Notes: a model not told the origin generated them from the sequence alone. A stretch of DNA of 27,436 nt from Chara braunii (GCA_003427395.1 BFEA01000002.1:8983658-9011093), one strand, 5' to 3'. Counted from the first letter of the stretch, positions 10,440 to 21,798 are shown. A program made the numbers and translations.

Positions 10440-11639
10440 ATCTATCCTTTGCTAATACCATGACAAAGTACAATGACATGGGAGTATAATCCTGATCCCA
10501 TCGGTGCCTGACCGGAGAACTGATCAGGCATGGTATCATCTTGGCAATTGCTAGGTGCAAGTCATTAGGCATGCCGTGACCATTGACCGCAGCCGGCGAA
10601 CTTGGGCAAAATTTCTCTGTCAAACCAGGTGCAATCAGACTCGCTTCCTTGTTCACTTCACATACATGCAAACAGATGTCGATCCACGCCGGCGCAGTGC
10701 CCCACACAGAGCTCAGAGATATTCAAGTCGAGAACACAGTTTGGATACAAACTCCCTTCCAACTGGCTATGGCGCCTGAGCGCTCACACATACTCTGTCT
10801 GACACTGTCTTCACACAACTGTTTGCACGCACTCAACTCCGGATCTCCCTGGATATCCCACTCACACAAACTCAGTACCGAACACACACACACACACTGA
10901 GCTCTACCTCTATGCTACAGCGGCTATGGCCGCTCTACTACTACTGGCTATGGACGATCGATCTCCCTTCAGCTCACTTCAGCCTCGGGCTTCTGCAGAC
11001 CACCTCGCACAAGACGCCTGTGCAGCGTTTCCGCATGGCTCACACAGGAATGAATGAATGGCTGGGCGCTGTCTCTTGATTTATATGTCTGTTGGCCGCT
11101 GGTCTGCCCCTTTCCACCGGGCCCTTGGTGCACACAGTCCCACATGGTACTTGCTGACAGGACAAAGTGAGACTGGGACTGGGTACCGCTGACTAAGCGA
11201 AGTTGGACTCACCACTTGCCCACTTGCCTCTGGTCTGCTGTGAGTAACGTGAGAAAAACTCGAAAGGCCACTTCCGGACCTTCCGGAAGTCTGTAGACTT
11301 GGCCTTTTGGGACTGTAGCAGCTACGACATTGACCTTTCAGAATTACTACAGCTACGGCCTCTACACAACTATGACCCCTACTCGACAGACCTACAGATC
11401 GAACCCCTACAGCTACACAGACCTACGACAGACAACAGTCAACTACCAAAGTACAGGTCACGGGTTCAAACACACAGGGGTCGACTCGATACAGTATACG
11501 GGTGTGGTGCCTTTTCCTCTGGGACCGAGCCCTGGGATCTGCATCTGCTACTGCTAAGGTGAAAACCGTTTCACTCCCACCGGCCTAAATTCGAGGTCCT
11601 CCGAGAATACTTCAGTCCAAGGTGGGACCTTTACCTTTT
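10440..11639 (-). other. Probable 3' LTR region of element 2, boundaries not proven
   Basis: It follows the chromodomain end of element 2 in the minus direction and has LTR-like features: a TATA box on the minus strand, CA-rich microsatellite (10881-10897), and TACAGCTA/TAGCTGTA-type short repeats. No second LTR copy was recognised near 17.2-17.8 kb, so ends cannot be placed. Frames at 10438-10900 and 11299-11562 are not convincing genes. Confidence 0.4.
11079..11085 (-). promoter_or_regulatory. Candidate TATA box in LTR-like region
   Basis: The minus strand reads ACATATAAATCAAG. It is the only clear TATA-like element in this LTR-like block and has the orientation expected for element 2 transcription. 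No function is shown. Confidence 0.35.
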
Positions 11640-11815
11640 TTATCTCTCTCGTAGGCTCGGACTATATCGGGAGCTGTCTCTAGAAGCTCTGTTCAGGTAA
11701 ACCAGCGGTCGTCTTCCGGCTCTTAATAGGCAAATCGAACCTTGTACTGTATCTGTGGATGACCTCTACCTCCTGTTCTAAACACATCTTCACCTACAAT
11801 GTTATCAATGGCGTA
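11640..11815 (-). pseudogene. Element 2 chromodomain at the end of pol
   Basis: A minus-strand frame reads YAIDNIVGEDVF, then IQYKVRFAY, stop, EPEDDRWFT, stop, TELLETAPDIVRAYER. This is the chromodomain fold pattern: a first strand with YxxxxI, the YxVRxxxY strand, the (E)DxxW(F/E) strand and the closing helix. It places the element among chromoviruses, whose integrase C-terminal chromodomain guides insertion. It has two in-frame stops and is in a different frame from the integrase next to it. The canonical aromatic cage is not clearly complete. Confidence 0.7.
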
Positions 11816-11838
11816 CCTTCCATCCATGTCCTGAGGGA

Positions 11839-12910
11839 TCATGGGCCTCCGTGATGGAAACTGTTGACTTGTGGTACAAGGCAACAACTTTGACGCATGA
11901 AAGACTGGTAGGTGTGGAGGTGTGCTGGAATCTCAACTGTGTAGGACGGTCCATCCTCTCCGCCCTTGACTTCTAAGACTGGCCACGGTCCTCGGTATGC
12001 AGGCAACAGTTCCTTCGAGATGTTTTCCTCAGGAGCAAATTCTTTCGACTTAACCCAGACTAAGTCGCCTACTTGGAACTGTGATGGGCGACGGTGCTTA
12101 TTGGCTTGCTCTATCATTCTATGCTGGGCCTTCCTGAGGTTCTCTACTCCGGTAGCAATTTTTTTCTCATGTTGTATCGTGAACTCCCCAGTTCCGGGCC
12201 GTAGCCTCTGAATCTGATCCCAGTTGAGTCCCTCAAACGGCCTACCTGGTCTAAAGGACTTATGCAAATCATTGGGAGTGCGACAAGTAGCTAAGTGCGC
12301 GCTATTGTTGTATGTGCTGGCTACCTTTGGGAGCATCTCATCCCCATTGACCTAATCAGGTCTAATATACATTCTCAGAACTTGTTGCAGGATCTTATTC
12401 ATCTGTTCAATTTGACCGTTAGTCTCTGGATGGCGACCAAACGACATCAACAACTTAGAGCCATAGACTCTCATCAACTCCTGCCAGTTCTGACTAGTGA
12501 ACCTCGTATCCTTGTCACTAACTATAGACAGCGGCAGACCATGTTCACTGACCCAATAATCAAAAAACTTTTGTATCACTAAGTCTGTACGTGCCTCTAA
12601 CGGCAAAGGAACAAACACTACATACTTGCTAAATCTATCAACTATAACCATGACTTGGTTCTTGCCATGCCTACTCCTGACCCCAGCATCCATAAAGTCA
12701 ATGGACACAAAGTCTCCGAGTCCGTCGGGAATAGGCAAGGGTCTGAGAAGACCAAGAGGGGCTCGCGTAGTGGTCTTATTTCACTGACACACCTTACAAT
12801 TGCGTACATACTCTATGCAGTCGGCCTTCACGCCAGGCCACGTATACGTGCGAACTAGGTTAGCCAATGTCTTTTGCCAACCAAAGTGTCCATCTGTATC
12901 ATGGCATTCC
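11839..12910 (-). pseudogene. Element 2 integrase (zinc-binding, catalytic and C-terminal domains)
   Basis: From the right: HHCC zinc finger with HDTDGHFGWQKT and YTWPGVKADC.EYVRNCKVC, a TGA directly after CQ. The catalytic core follows (12738-12352): VSIDFMDAG with the first Asp, IVSDKDTRFTS with the second, and HPETNGQIEQMN with the Glu. Exactly 35 residues separate the second Asp and the Glu, so the D,D(35)E triad is intact. A TAG at 12352-12354 is followed in the same frame by the C-terminal domain with FQVGDLVWVKSKEF and LLPAYRGPWPVLEV (GPY/F-like). Only two stops break about 1 kb. It would insert element cDNA into the genome. Confidence 0.93.
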
Positions 12911-13600
12911 CCTAAGATCGAACTACGAATCTCTTCACTGTTGGGAACGGATAAGCAGTCAGCTACGTTAGTCTTCTCAGATAGTAATCCATCTGTAGTG
13001 CGGTAGTCTGGCTCAAACTCTGGAGACTCCTCAACTCTCTTGAGGAGATCACTATAAATAGGGTCCTGTGCATAGGCTTCCTTAACTTTCTGCTGCAGGT
13101 CTCACTCTATATCCAAATAGTGCACTATTGCTCCAAAGTAATCAGCCCTCCTTCTTAAAGTGTCCGCGACTACATTATACTTCCCTTTTACTGGCTTGAG
13201 CTCAAAGTCAAACTGATCTATCTCGACGGCCCACCTCGCAAGCTTAGGTGTCATCTTGGCTTGCGTTTTCAACCACCTTAATGTCTCGTGGTCTCAATAT
13301 ACTTTGAAGTGCATCCCAAGCAAGTAGTGCTTCCAGTGATCTAACGCTTGCTTGAGAGCGTAGAGTTCCCTCTCATAGGTAGACGTTGCTACCTTTTTCT
13401 GAAGTCATTCTAGCAGACATGAACTCTACTGGTCAATACCCATTGCCGCCATCTTGCTGTAAAACAACACCTATACCGTACTGACTTGCGTCAGTGGTGA
13501 CAACAAAAGGTAAAGATGGTTCAGCTACCTTGACGACTGGATACTCTATCAAGTCCTGCTTTAACTTCTTCAAGGCCGATGTACAATCTCTATACCATTG
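12911..13600 (-). pseudogene. Element 2 RNase H and linker, broken
   Basis: After the TAG that ends the RT frame, the same frame continues with ALKKLKQDLIEYPVVKVAEP and TTDASQYGIGVVLQQDG, a TGA, and PVEFMSARM. A frameshift near 13400 leads to STYERELYALKQALDHWKHY, KVY, stop, DHETLRWLKTQAKM, ARWAVEIDQFDFELKPVKGK and VVADTLRRRAD. The RNase H acidic residues (TDAS, RELYAL, DHE, VADTL) can all be seen. A further stop at YLDIE precedes the linker DLQQKVKEAYAQDPIYSDLL. Confidence 0.88.
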
Positions 13601-14572
13601 CTAGACTGCTTCTTTCTTTGACGATCGGCAAAGGGGTGTAGCGATGGTAGAGAAGTTCCTCACCAACTTTCTATAATAATTGGCTAGGCCTATGAACGGG
13701 GCCGTAGGGGTGCAGCGATGGCGAGATCGGCGAAGGGGTGCAGCGATGGTAGAGAAGTTCCTCACGAACTTTGTCAATGTGCGGGGCGTCGGCCATTCTC
13801 TAATTGCTGCTATTTTACTGTCCTCGCGCTTTATGCCATCCCCATCTAGAATGTGGCCCAGGTATAAAACCTGTGTCTTGGCCCACTCACACTTCTTTGT
13901 GTTGATCTTGAAGTTAGCTTCTCTCAGCTTCTCCAAGACTTGCCTCAGATGGCCCTCATGCTCCTGGAGGGTCTTACTAAAACCTAGAATATCATCTAAG
14001 TATACTACCACAAATCTATCTAACCACGGCCTAAACAGATCATTCATACTGCGCTGAAACGTGGCTGGCCCGTCGGTTAGTCCAAAGGGCATCACTATAA
14101 ACTCATAGTGCCCATATCTTGTCCTGAACGCCGTCTTGTGCTGATCATCAAGATGAACCTCTATCTGATGATAGCCTGACTTCAAATCTATTTTCGAGAA
14201 GTACTTGCAGCCCTACACCCCATCTAACAGATCATCTATACCGGGCAGTGGTTCTGCATTCTTCACTGTGATGGCGTTAAGACCCCTATAGTCAATACAC
14301 ACTCTCAACTCTCCCTCCTTCTTGGGGACAAACAGAACAGGCGCTCCAAATGGAGATGAATTGGGCCTAATCCAACCCTTCTCCAGGAGCTCGTCTAACT
14401 GCTTGCGCAGTTCCTCGAACTCTCTTGGGGACATTCTATACACAACCCCCTTCAGAGTTCTACGACCAGGCTCTATCTCAATGCGATGCTGGATCGGTCG
14501 CGACACTACTCCCACAGGCGGCTTCGCTAGATCTATATATTCCTCCAGCAGTTTGTCAATGATTGGCTCCAT
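13601..14572 (-). pseudogene. Element 2 reverse transcriptase with one stop and a thumb duplication
   Basis: One frame covers 14572-13601 with a single TAG at 14213-14215. Order: [38 protein letters not shown], stop after LLDGV, then GCKYFSKIDLKSGYHQIEV, YEFIVMPFGLTDGPATFQRS, RFVVVYLDDILGFSKT and YLGHILDGDGI. All RT motifs including YLDD are present. The thumb differs from a normal one: KFVRNFSTIAAPLRRS appears, then RHRCTPTAPF, IGLANYYRKLVRNFSTIATP. A 102-bp direct repeat in the DNA (13623-13671 and 13725-13773) causes this and keeps the frame. Confidence 0.93.
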
Positions 14573-15236
14573 AGGCTTCTCTTCCTTAGGCTCGGTTACA
14601 GGCCTGACATAGGCTACAAAGACATGTTCTTCTAATTGCTCTTTCTTTACTAATCTTGCAAACGCAGGAGCGTTGAGGCAGCAATGTGCTAAGGGATTAT
14701 CCCTGACACATGGAACAGACGAGCAGTCTTGACTTCACCTGATGGACTCAAGTGGAGTGTGGCCCTTGCTGCCTCTCCCAAGTCCATTCTTAGGACTATA
14801 TCAAAAGGGAGGTTATCTTCTTCGAGGAGAGTCAGGGAATGGCGAACTCTCTCTACCTTCCCATCTTTCTCTAAGCGGAAATAAACCTAGACTCCCTCGA
14901 TATAATCCTCGACTCGCATCGTGCGATTGTCTGCGAGGATGCGGACAATAGGAACTTTTGGACCTTCATATTCAGCTTCAGCTTCTGTAGCGCTTTACAA
15001 CTGATATAGCTACGGGTGGCCCCACTCTCTATAAGGGCCCCTACTCTGCCTCTAAAGACCTCTACATATACTAATACTAGTTGTCCTTTTCCATCCTTCT
15101 TCATCTTGGCCCAGACAGGCATTCTCTCCTTCAATTCTTCTTCCGCGCCTGTGCGGGAAGTGCCTAGAGAGACCCTAACGCAAGCAGTCTCTGGACAATT
15201 TTCTAAACACTGGCCAACAACCTCTGCCATAGACAC
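14573..15236 (-). pseudogene. Element 2 retropepsin-like protease region
   Basis: Minus-strand reading: CVRVSLGTSRTG, KMKKDGKGQLVLVYVEVFRG, RVGALIESGATRSYISCKAL, then in the next frame VPIVRILADNRTMRVEDYIE, stop, VYFRLEKDGKVERV, LTLLEEDNLPFDIVLRMDL. It fits a Ty3 protease with the active site at 15021-15029. The catalytic Asp of the D-S-G triplet is Glu here (E-S-G), which should abolish or strongly lower activity. At least one frameshift and one stop occur. The linker to RT (14573-14750) is badly degraded. Confidence 0.8.
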
Positions 15237-15329
15237 ATGTGGGTTGGGAGTTTCTTTGTGGTGCGCACACTCTTCTCCACATGGTCTAGGGGTAAGGGCA
15301 GTTGCGACCCCTACCGGTGGTTGCCTTTT

Positions 15330-17195
15330 GCTGTTTGTGCAACATAACGGGCCTCTCTATACTTAAGACAGTATTTAATAATATGCCCTGGATCACCGCA
15401 ATAGATGCACTGATCCAGGTCTATCCTTTTCTGCCATACTTTGTGATCAAGGCCCTAATCTTCCTAGGGCCTTCCTTGTGGCAAGCTAGGGTGCCATCCA
15501 CCCCTCCTGGGAGGTGATCGATTTGCACGAGGACGGTTTTGCGGGGGACCTTGACCCCTGCCTCCCTCTTGGCGGTTTCCCTTGTCGTCAACCCCCTGAT
15601 CGTCCTGCCCTCGACCACTAGAAGCTTGGCCCCCTTGGCCCGGACCTCCTCTTCCTTGCGGCATCCCTCCAGCCGCGATAGCAGCATATGACTTCCCCTG
15701 ACCCACACACCTGTCTTCCTCCTCGAGGCCCCACTCAATCGCACTATACGGGACCTCCTCCATTCCTCCTTCATCTAATGTCAGGATCAGGTTGTCTTTC
15801 CCTTTAACCTGTCCTGAAATAGTTTGTCCCTTCCACTTTTTACCCTTGTCAAGGTCCCTATGTCAGAAGGCAGTAACTGGCGTGGACTGGGCCTCATAAG
15901 CTACGACGTCGCGACTCAACTTATCATAGGTCATCCCTTGCTCTCACGACTTATCAGAAAAGTGCCCGTGCAAACTCTCGGGCATCGCACGAAAGAATAA
16001 TTGAACCAACAGTGACTCAGTGACCCCATGGTTAGGGACTGTGACAAGCTCATCCATGGCGCCCTTGAGTGACCTCGCACTCTTCCACTGACGTGTGTGG
16101 ATTGTTTGGAGCTTGTCTGACGCTTTAATTCCCCTAGTTACATCCGCGAATTGTTCGCAAAGTAACTTAAGGAATTCATTGAGGGGAGTGATGGTGGAAT
16201 ACGCCACCATGTCGTTGTGACATTTGGCGGCGCGGGCCAACCACCTGGTGAAGCTAGACGCTTCGTCTCTAAGGGCATGGAATGCGACAAGGACTTGCTC
16301 CTCAGGGATAATATCCTGGAGGTGCACGTAGGAGTTAATGTTTGCCTCCCAATTATCAACTCCTTGTTTCCCGCTGTAGGCGTCAAGAAACTTTACCGTT
16401 ACCCTTTCCCTACGCGGTCGTGCCTCCTCCTCCTTTGGGCTGCGAGCTTGGCGCCCTCTATAGTGCCCACACAAAATTTTTGTAAGTTCTTCATTCGGGC
16501 CTGCATCTCAGAGCCCATACACATCATCATATCATGAGCAAAGTCTCGAAAGCCTACTCGCATGGACTGCAGGGCTATGTCATGCCCCCTTGAGAAATGC
16601 ATCTGTTCCTGTTGGACGCGAATAAGCACATCTACACTCTTTGCAATAACATCCACTTCGCTCTGCAAGTCCCCTTGCGCCAGCGCATTGGCATACTGCT
16701 CTGTTGTGGCAGCCAACTCCTTCTCCAACTCCGTAGCCACTTCAATGCGCCTTCTCCTCTGCCTTCTCAATCGCAATATCCATTTCATTCTCTTCTTCTA
16801 GGACCTGTATTTCTGTGTCAGCAACATCTCTCTCATCCTGGGAGATATACATAAACGCCTCCTCATCTTCCCCCAGTGAGAAGTTGGCCACCCACTCTAA
16901 CACCATGTTCTTCTCCACCACTGGATTCCCCTCTTTCCCCTCTCCTTACATTCCTCACGAGGGGTATCTCCTCTTCCTCTTCTTCTTCTTCTTCTACTGC
17001 CTTAAGCTTCTCCTCCTCTTCCCTCTTCAATCTCTCTATTTCTTCTTGAAGCTTTTTCTTCTTCGCCATCTGCTCCTCCAATAAGGTGTGCTTCTTGGCC
17101 TCCTTCTCCTTCCTCTCCTTCATTATGGCGGCAGCCTTCTCTTCCTGCTCTTTCGTGTATGGGGTGGTGCTCTTTCCACCTCGCGTGTCAACCAT
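15330..17195 (-). pseudogene. Element 2 Gag with coiled coil, capsid and zinc knuckle, broken
   Basis: Start at ATG 17195 (MVDTRGGKSTTPYTKEQEEK). A long charged, probably coiled-coil region follows (ERKEKEAKKHTLLEEQMAKK, LQEEIERLKREEEEKLKAV) with nine Glu codons at a GAA-type microsatellite. Frameshifts then lead to EVATELEKELAATTEQYANA, and a capsid-like domain (16400-15944: EEQVLVAFHALRDEASSFTR, FLKLLCEQFADV, QLFFRAMPESLHGHF). A Gly/Gln-rich nucleocapsid part follows. The zinc knuckle CX2CX4HX4C (CIYCGDPGHIIKYC) at 15368-15409 is intact, but two stops lie just before it at about 15464-15458. Confidence 0.88.
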
Positions 17196-17866
17196 GGTGA
17201 AAGGTGCACAACTAAATGACAGTCCCACACCTCACCACTTGGACTTCCACTCCCTGACTAACTTAAATGACCGAACTGACTCTCTAAGGACCACATAATC
17301 GTTTTGGGACCCTGTCAACTATGGGCTCTAGCCTGAATCTACTACTAAGTTGTCACTACAGGACTTACTGCTGATCAGGAGGCATTTAAGAAGATCCCCC
17401 GTAACTCCTTAGGAATTATTTAACGTCGCAAACAGGACGACGTGATCAGCAAGTCCTCTCAGCCCACAGCTCGGATTTTGGGCCTACCATGCCACACTGA
17501 GCAGCCCGCCGGTCTGTACCGGTCCTTGGGAGGGCTTGTCCTCCGGGTCAGTCAGTCGTCAGACACGGCCTTTAGCCCTACTCAGCCCGTGTGGGCTTGG
17601 TCAACGCAGCTCTATGACCTCATACACAGAGTTCCTATCACCTGGACAGAAGAGACTCAATGCAGAAAGAAGAGACAGACATACTCAGCAAGTACCATGG
17701 GGTGAGTGCACATCCATAGGACTGGGTGGCACTGTGGGCTGGCCTGTACAGTGCAGGGTAGGTGGGTCATGCTATGCAGACCAGGTGGTAGAAACCACAA
17801 AAGCAAAAAAAGAAAAAAGAAAAAAGAAAAGAAAACAGAAGGAAAGAGAAGAAATGAAAGGTAGAA
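17196..17866. other. Unassigned sequence between element 2 gag and the LINE fragment
   Basis: It should hold the 5' leader and LTR of element 2, but no tRNA-iMet primer site and no LTR copy matching 10.4-11.6 kb were recognised. An A/G-rich run (17800-17865) precedes the LINE fragment. Confidence 0.4.
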
Positions 17867-19010
17867 GTGAGAGATGTGCTGAAGGGCTGTCATAATTTAC
17901 AGGGTAACCTCAACGAAATGTTGTTATCCATTCCCCCCATTCCCCTGGAATGGTTAGCACTAGTACAACAGGAACCTGAATGGCAACCAGGTGACTGGGC
18001 CAGCTGGGCAGACGAAGCAGTCCCGACCACAGCGCTGCCTTTCGTCAGAACCAAAGGGCCCAACAACGAATGGATCGTGATGGCCGTCCACGACATCGGC
18101 CACCCAGGGGGCACTTCGAGCCTGGTCAACAAACCCAGCGAAGCGCAAGTGTCAGTTAAACCTCATTTGCTTCGCAAGCCTCGGGTCCTAGAGAATGACC
18201 TCACAATATTCGCTCCCACCACCCGCATACAACATCTGGAAATTGACCGGGCGGAGTGGGCATGGAAGATGAAGTCACGGAGTGGCAGGGTCAAGCAGGA
18301 GTGGAATATCACACAATACACAACTAGACTGGGTTATAGGCTCAGAAGGAGGTCACAGGATCTAACTGCAATTCTGAACTCCAGATGGAAAAACCACTTA
18401 CAGATTGCTATTCCTCCTGCTCGCTGGACCCCGTGGCGTGCCATCCTGGCTATCTGAAATGCCCGCCTTAGGTCCCTGCAGTGGTTAATCCTTTATGAGG
18501 CCCTCTCAGCCAATCAATGGCTGAACAAGAGGAGAGGTGCACAAAACAGAAATTACCTGAACGAATTGTGCCCAGTTTGCGACAGAGGAGCTGTGGAAGA
18601 CATTCGCCACTGCCTCCTCCTCTGTGACAGCGTCAAGGAATTCTGGCTTGAAACAGCCGCCTTCTGGGAAAAAATCATCGGCAAACCCTTCCCGGGAGAC
18701 AACCTCATGAGGCTCAAGGGTCTTGCACTACCCTCCGGACACATGGGTTAAGAGCGCAAGTTGTCCCAAAGGGTGCAACCATACTCGCTATGGGTGATAT
18801 GGAAACGTAGGTGCCAGCTAACAACCAATGAACAAGAACTCCGACCCCAATAACATGGGAAAGCTTTCTGCGAGAGTTGGAAGCAGAATACCATACTGAT
18901 TGGATGCGGACCAAGCGAGCAATCAAGTCTAACCCGGAAAAGAAACAAGACATTAACAAGACATTATGGAGAAGTTCACTGATGGAAAACTGGGCTCCGG
19001 AAAAATAGGG
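17867..19010 (+). pseudogene. LINE (non-LTR retrotransposon) ORF2 C-terminal fragment with zf-RVT
   Basis: One frame runs from 17867 to 18751 with a single TGA at 18455-18457. It includes LRRRSQDLTAILNSRWKNHL, IPPARWTPWRAI, stop, NARLRSLQWLILYEALSANQ, then the zinc-finger CPVCDRGAVEDIRHCLLLC (18569-18625; CX2CX9HX4C) and VKEFWLETAAFWEKIIGKPF. This is the C-terminal layout of plant LINE ORF2, where a zf-RVT motif follows the RT. After 18752 it goes on in shifted frames with YSLWVIWKRRCQL and WESFLRELEAEYHTDWMRTK, ending at a TAG near 19008. The RT palm is absent, so the copy is 5'-truncated, as LINEs usually are. No poly(A) tail was seen. It lies antisense to the host gene. Confidence 0.78.
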
Positions 19011-19796
19011 GAAATTGTCAGAGAGTGGCTAAGTTAAAATGGCCCCAAGGTCCACCCACCAGCGTGCTAACACAATACTGGCAAGATGATACCTCCATCC
19101 AAAGTTCTCCCACAACCAACACTCTGTGTCTCGACCACCATGACTGATGGCCCCCTGAACGGTGACAACCAGCAGAAGGTGAAAAAGTGAGTGTGCGACA
19201 AGGACGGCAAGATTGACTCGAGCACAAGAATCACAGTCAAAGAGTTGCCAAGCATTCAACATTGACTGGTTAAACAGGGTGGGCGTCCTCCTCTATCATA
19301 TTGCACTTCAGCTCAGACTCGTCTGGACTTCCCTTGGTTAACCTTCCCCAGCAAGAAGCGGTCCGACTCTGAAGCCAGAGAGCTGCGAGGTTGTTCGGTC
19401 ACCATGATGGCACCGATCGTGAAGGCAATCAAACTGCAGTAACCATGAGTTAACCCCCTTGACAAGCGGTCCAGCCGAGACATCCAGAACGAACAATGAA
19501 GCACAGCACGGCGAGAGTGGTGAAGTCACCGATGGATGGGCTGAGGCAACCCGGCCGACTGGCTCTCAGACCAAGGTACCATTCGCAGCAACAGTAAGTA
19601 ACAACATACCGACCACAGATGGCATTCCACTGGAGTGACAAGAGCTGGCAACAGTGGCAAGCATACGCCTGGTTCTCTTTATTGAGGGCAGAAACTAGGG
19701 GGGAGTGAGGAAGCTTCTGGTCCACAGGGTGCTCCAGTCGACCCCTGTTTGGGGCAGAACATGTCGTGGCACAATCAGCAGCCCAGGGTACAACTG
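19011..19796. other. Unassigned sequence after the LINE fragment
   Basis: Short frames only; nothing is assigned. It may include LINE 3' untranslated sequence or the leader of an LTR element. Confidence 0.35.
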
Positions 19797-20800
19797 TTAT
19801 GTACCCGATTGAACTTTAATCCACAACGAATTCACATGTTCCCATACACGCATGCAATTGCAGAGTAGACTCGAAGGAGGCAAATCCACACAAAACCGGA
19901 GAGAAGATATGCACAGCGGAAGCTCAAAATACACAGAGAATTGAAAAACGAATTTCACTTCTGCAATCCCTCGTCCTCCTCCAATCAATCCAGAGTACTT
20001 GTTGCAAGAATCACAACCACGTTTACAACCCCGAACAACCAAAAACAACTGTTCAACGAAGTATGCAGGAGTCTTCTTCTTCCTCCTCGCCACCTCATAC
20101 CCCTGGCTATGACTGCCGTAGCAGCAGTAACCCCACAGCTGTCACAACGTGCCAATCTGAAGCAGCAGCCCTAATGATAACAGCGCCAGCTCAGCACCCG
20201 CACAGCAGTGCAGCGCTGGAAGTCCTGATAAAGAAGGAGACAACCGATCCAGCACTTTGAAGAAGACAAAGTTCCTCGAGAGGAGGAACAGCAGATATGG
20301 CTGCCAAGTGGAAGATGGCAGCACCCCAGCTATGGCTGGGCTTGAAGGAAGAAGATGACCTCGCCCAAAATAGAGCATCAGCGCTCCAACAACGAGCGGG
20401 CAGAGTTTTCCCAGCCAACGAAAACGTGAAAAGCCCCGAACCAAATTTCCTGCCCGCTACTTCTACCCTCTGCCTAGACCTACGACGGACTCCAAAGGCA
20501 ACAACCGAAGACTCATCTGTATCTAGATGGAAACAGGGGAAAAGAGGACCTAGACCTATGACAAGGCAAAGGAAAAGGCCGAATGGCCTAGGACTACCAA
20601 ACGGAGACTACTAGTGACAGACTCAGGGATCAAGTCCCATAGGGCTCAACGCTCACAAACAAAACACACAGGTTACAGGTCACGGGATCAAGTCCCGCAG
20701 GGCTCAAAACAAGACAACAAACTACAAAGCCGAACACTTAGTGTGCAGTCCCAACTGCGAAACTGCGATTTATTGCACAACTGCCCTGCATCCCGATAGA
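19797..20800. other. LTR-like block
   Basis: It begins TGTTATGTACCCGATTG, weakly like the sequence at the PBS of element 1 (CAGTTATGATCCTGG), and has the CT-rich, CAGCAG-rich composition of the other LTR-like regions. GACCTACGAC and ACAGGTCACGGG-TCAA occur both here (20478 and 20676) and near 11425-11468, suggesting related LTRs. Two copies of GGGATCAAGTCCC plus AGGGCTCAA lie 58 bp apart at 20626 and 20684. Confidence 0.35.
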
Positions 20801-21798
20801 TGACTCATGGATTGATGGCGAAACTATTGGTATCCCTTGTTAACGCAGGGTAACCAATGCCGTGTTGCGTAGTAATCGTCTGGTTCAGCTGTTTAGCTGC
20901 ATTTCGCAGTTTCCTTACAGCCTGGGCGGTCAATCCCCTTGGGTCTCCAAGGGCAATCAATGCTGCTGGGGACTACAGGCCTGACTGTGTCATTCAGGGA
21001 GGCTGGACCCGTTTTCCAGCAGGTGACACTCCCCACCAATAGACCAGAGCCGCAAACCATGGGTGCCACAGGTGGTCGCTCTTATCGCCCCCGGTAGCAA
21101 TGTGTGCAGCCTTTTCTTTTACAAGGAAAACGAGCGAGAGCAATAGACAGAAAACCAAATTGCAACATCACATTGAAGACCAGGTAGTCGTGTCCCAAGC
21201 AGAAAGCAGAATGCACCAAGATACAAGCCAAATAAGAGCAATGCAATGGACTCAAATGTCAATGTAGCCCTATCTCTCCACTATCAACAATGTATCCAAT
21301 GTCGCTCTTCTTGATTGGCGCTCAGCGCCCAGCCTACCACTACTCGAACCTATACTAGCCTACAACTAATTAACGAAACAACCAGGAAACACTTCCAGCT
21401 AAAGAACCATTTACATGATGGAGTCGCCTATGTAGACTGCCACATATACACCAGGTATGTTTCTCTCTCACCTCTCTCATCACCCTCTCACCAGAAGGAC
21501 CACCATCATTCACACCAGCTTCATCGAGGCAAGCCTGGCTATGGCTGCCTCACGCCAGCTTCCCGCTTGCAGCACCCCGCTGTCCTCCAGTAGCACTAGA
21601 CTTTCTTCTCCCTACCTTCCTCGTACACCTCAGAGCCCCAACACCATGGTGCTGCCCTTCTTCCTCAGAAGCAGAAATGGCTGCCACCGGCTGGATGCTA
21701 CACACTGCTCGACTCAGCACTTGTTCCGCCTGGCGGCAGCCTGCATCCAAGTGCATTCTGCCTCGCACAGCCCTTTCCAATATCCCTGGACTGAGGTT
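20801..21798. other. Unassigned intronic sequence
   Basis: No gene is recognised. 21450-21720 is CT-rich and LTR-like in composition. Confidence 0.35.

Noticed and set aside
17281-17450. Primer binding site of element 2 (GGGCTCTAGCCTGA resembles GCTCTGATACCA)
   Set aside because: Too many mismatches to the tRNA-iMet complement.
17442-17895. Plus-strand frames upstream of the LINE
   Set aside because: No recognisable domain, overlapping in several frames, ending in an A/G-rich run.
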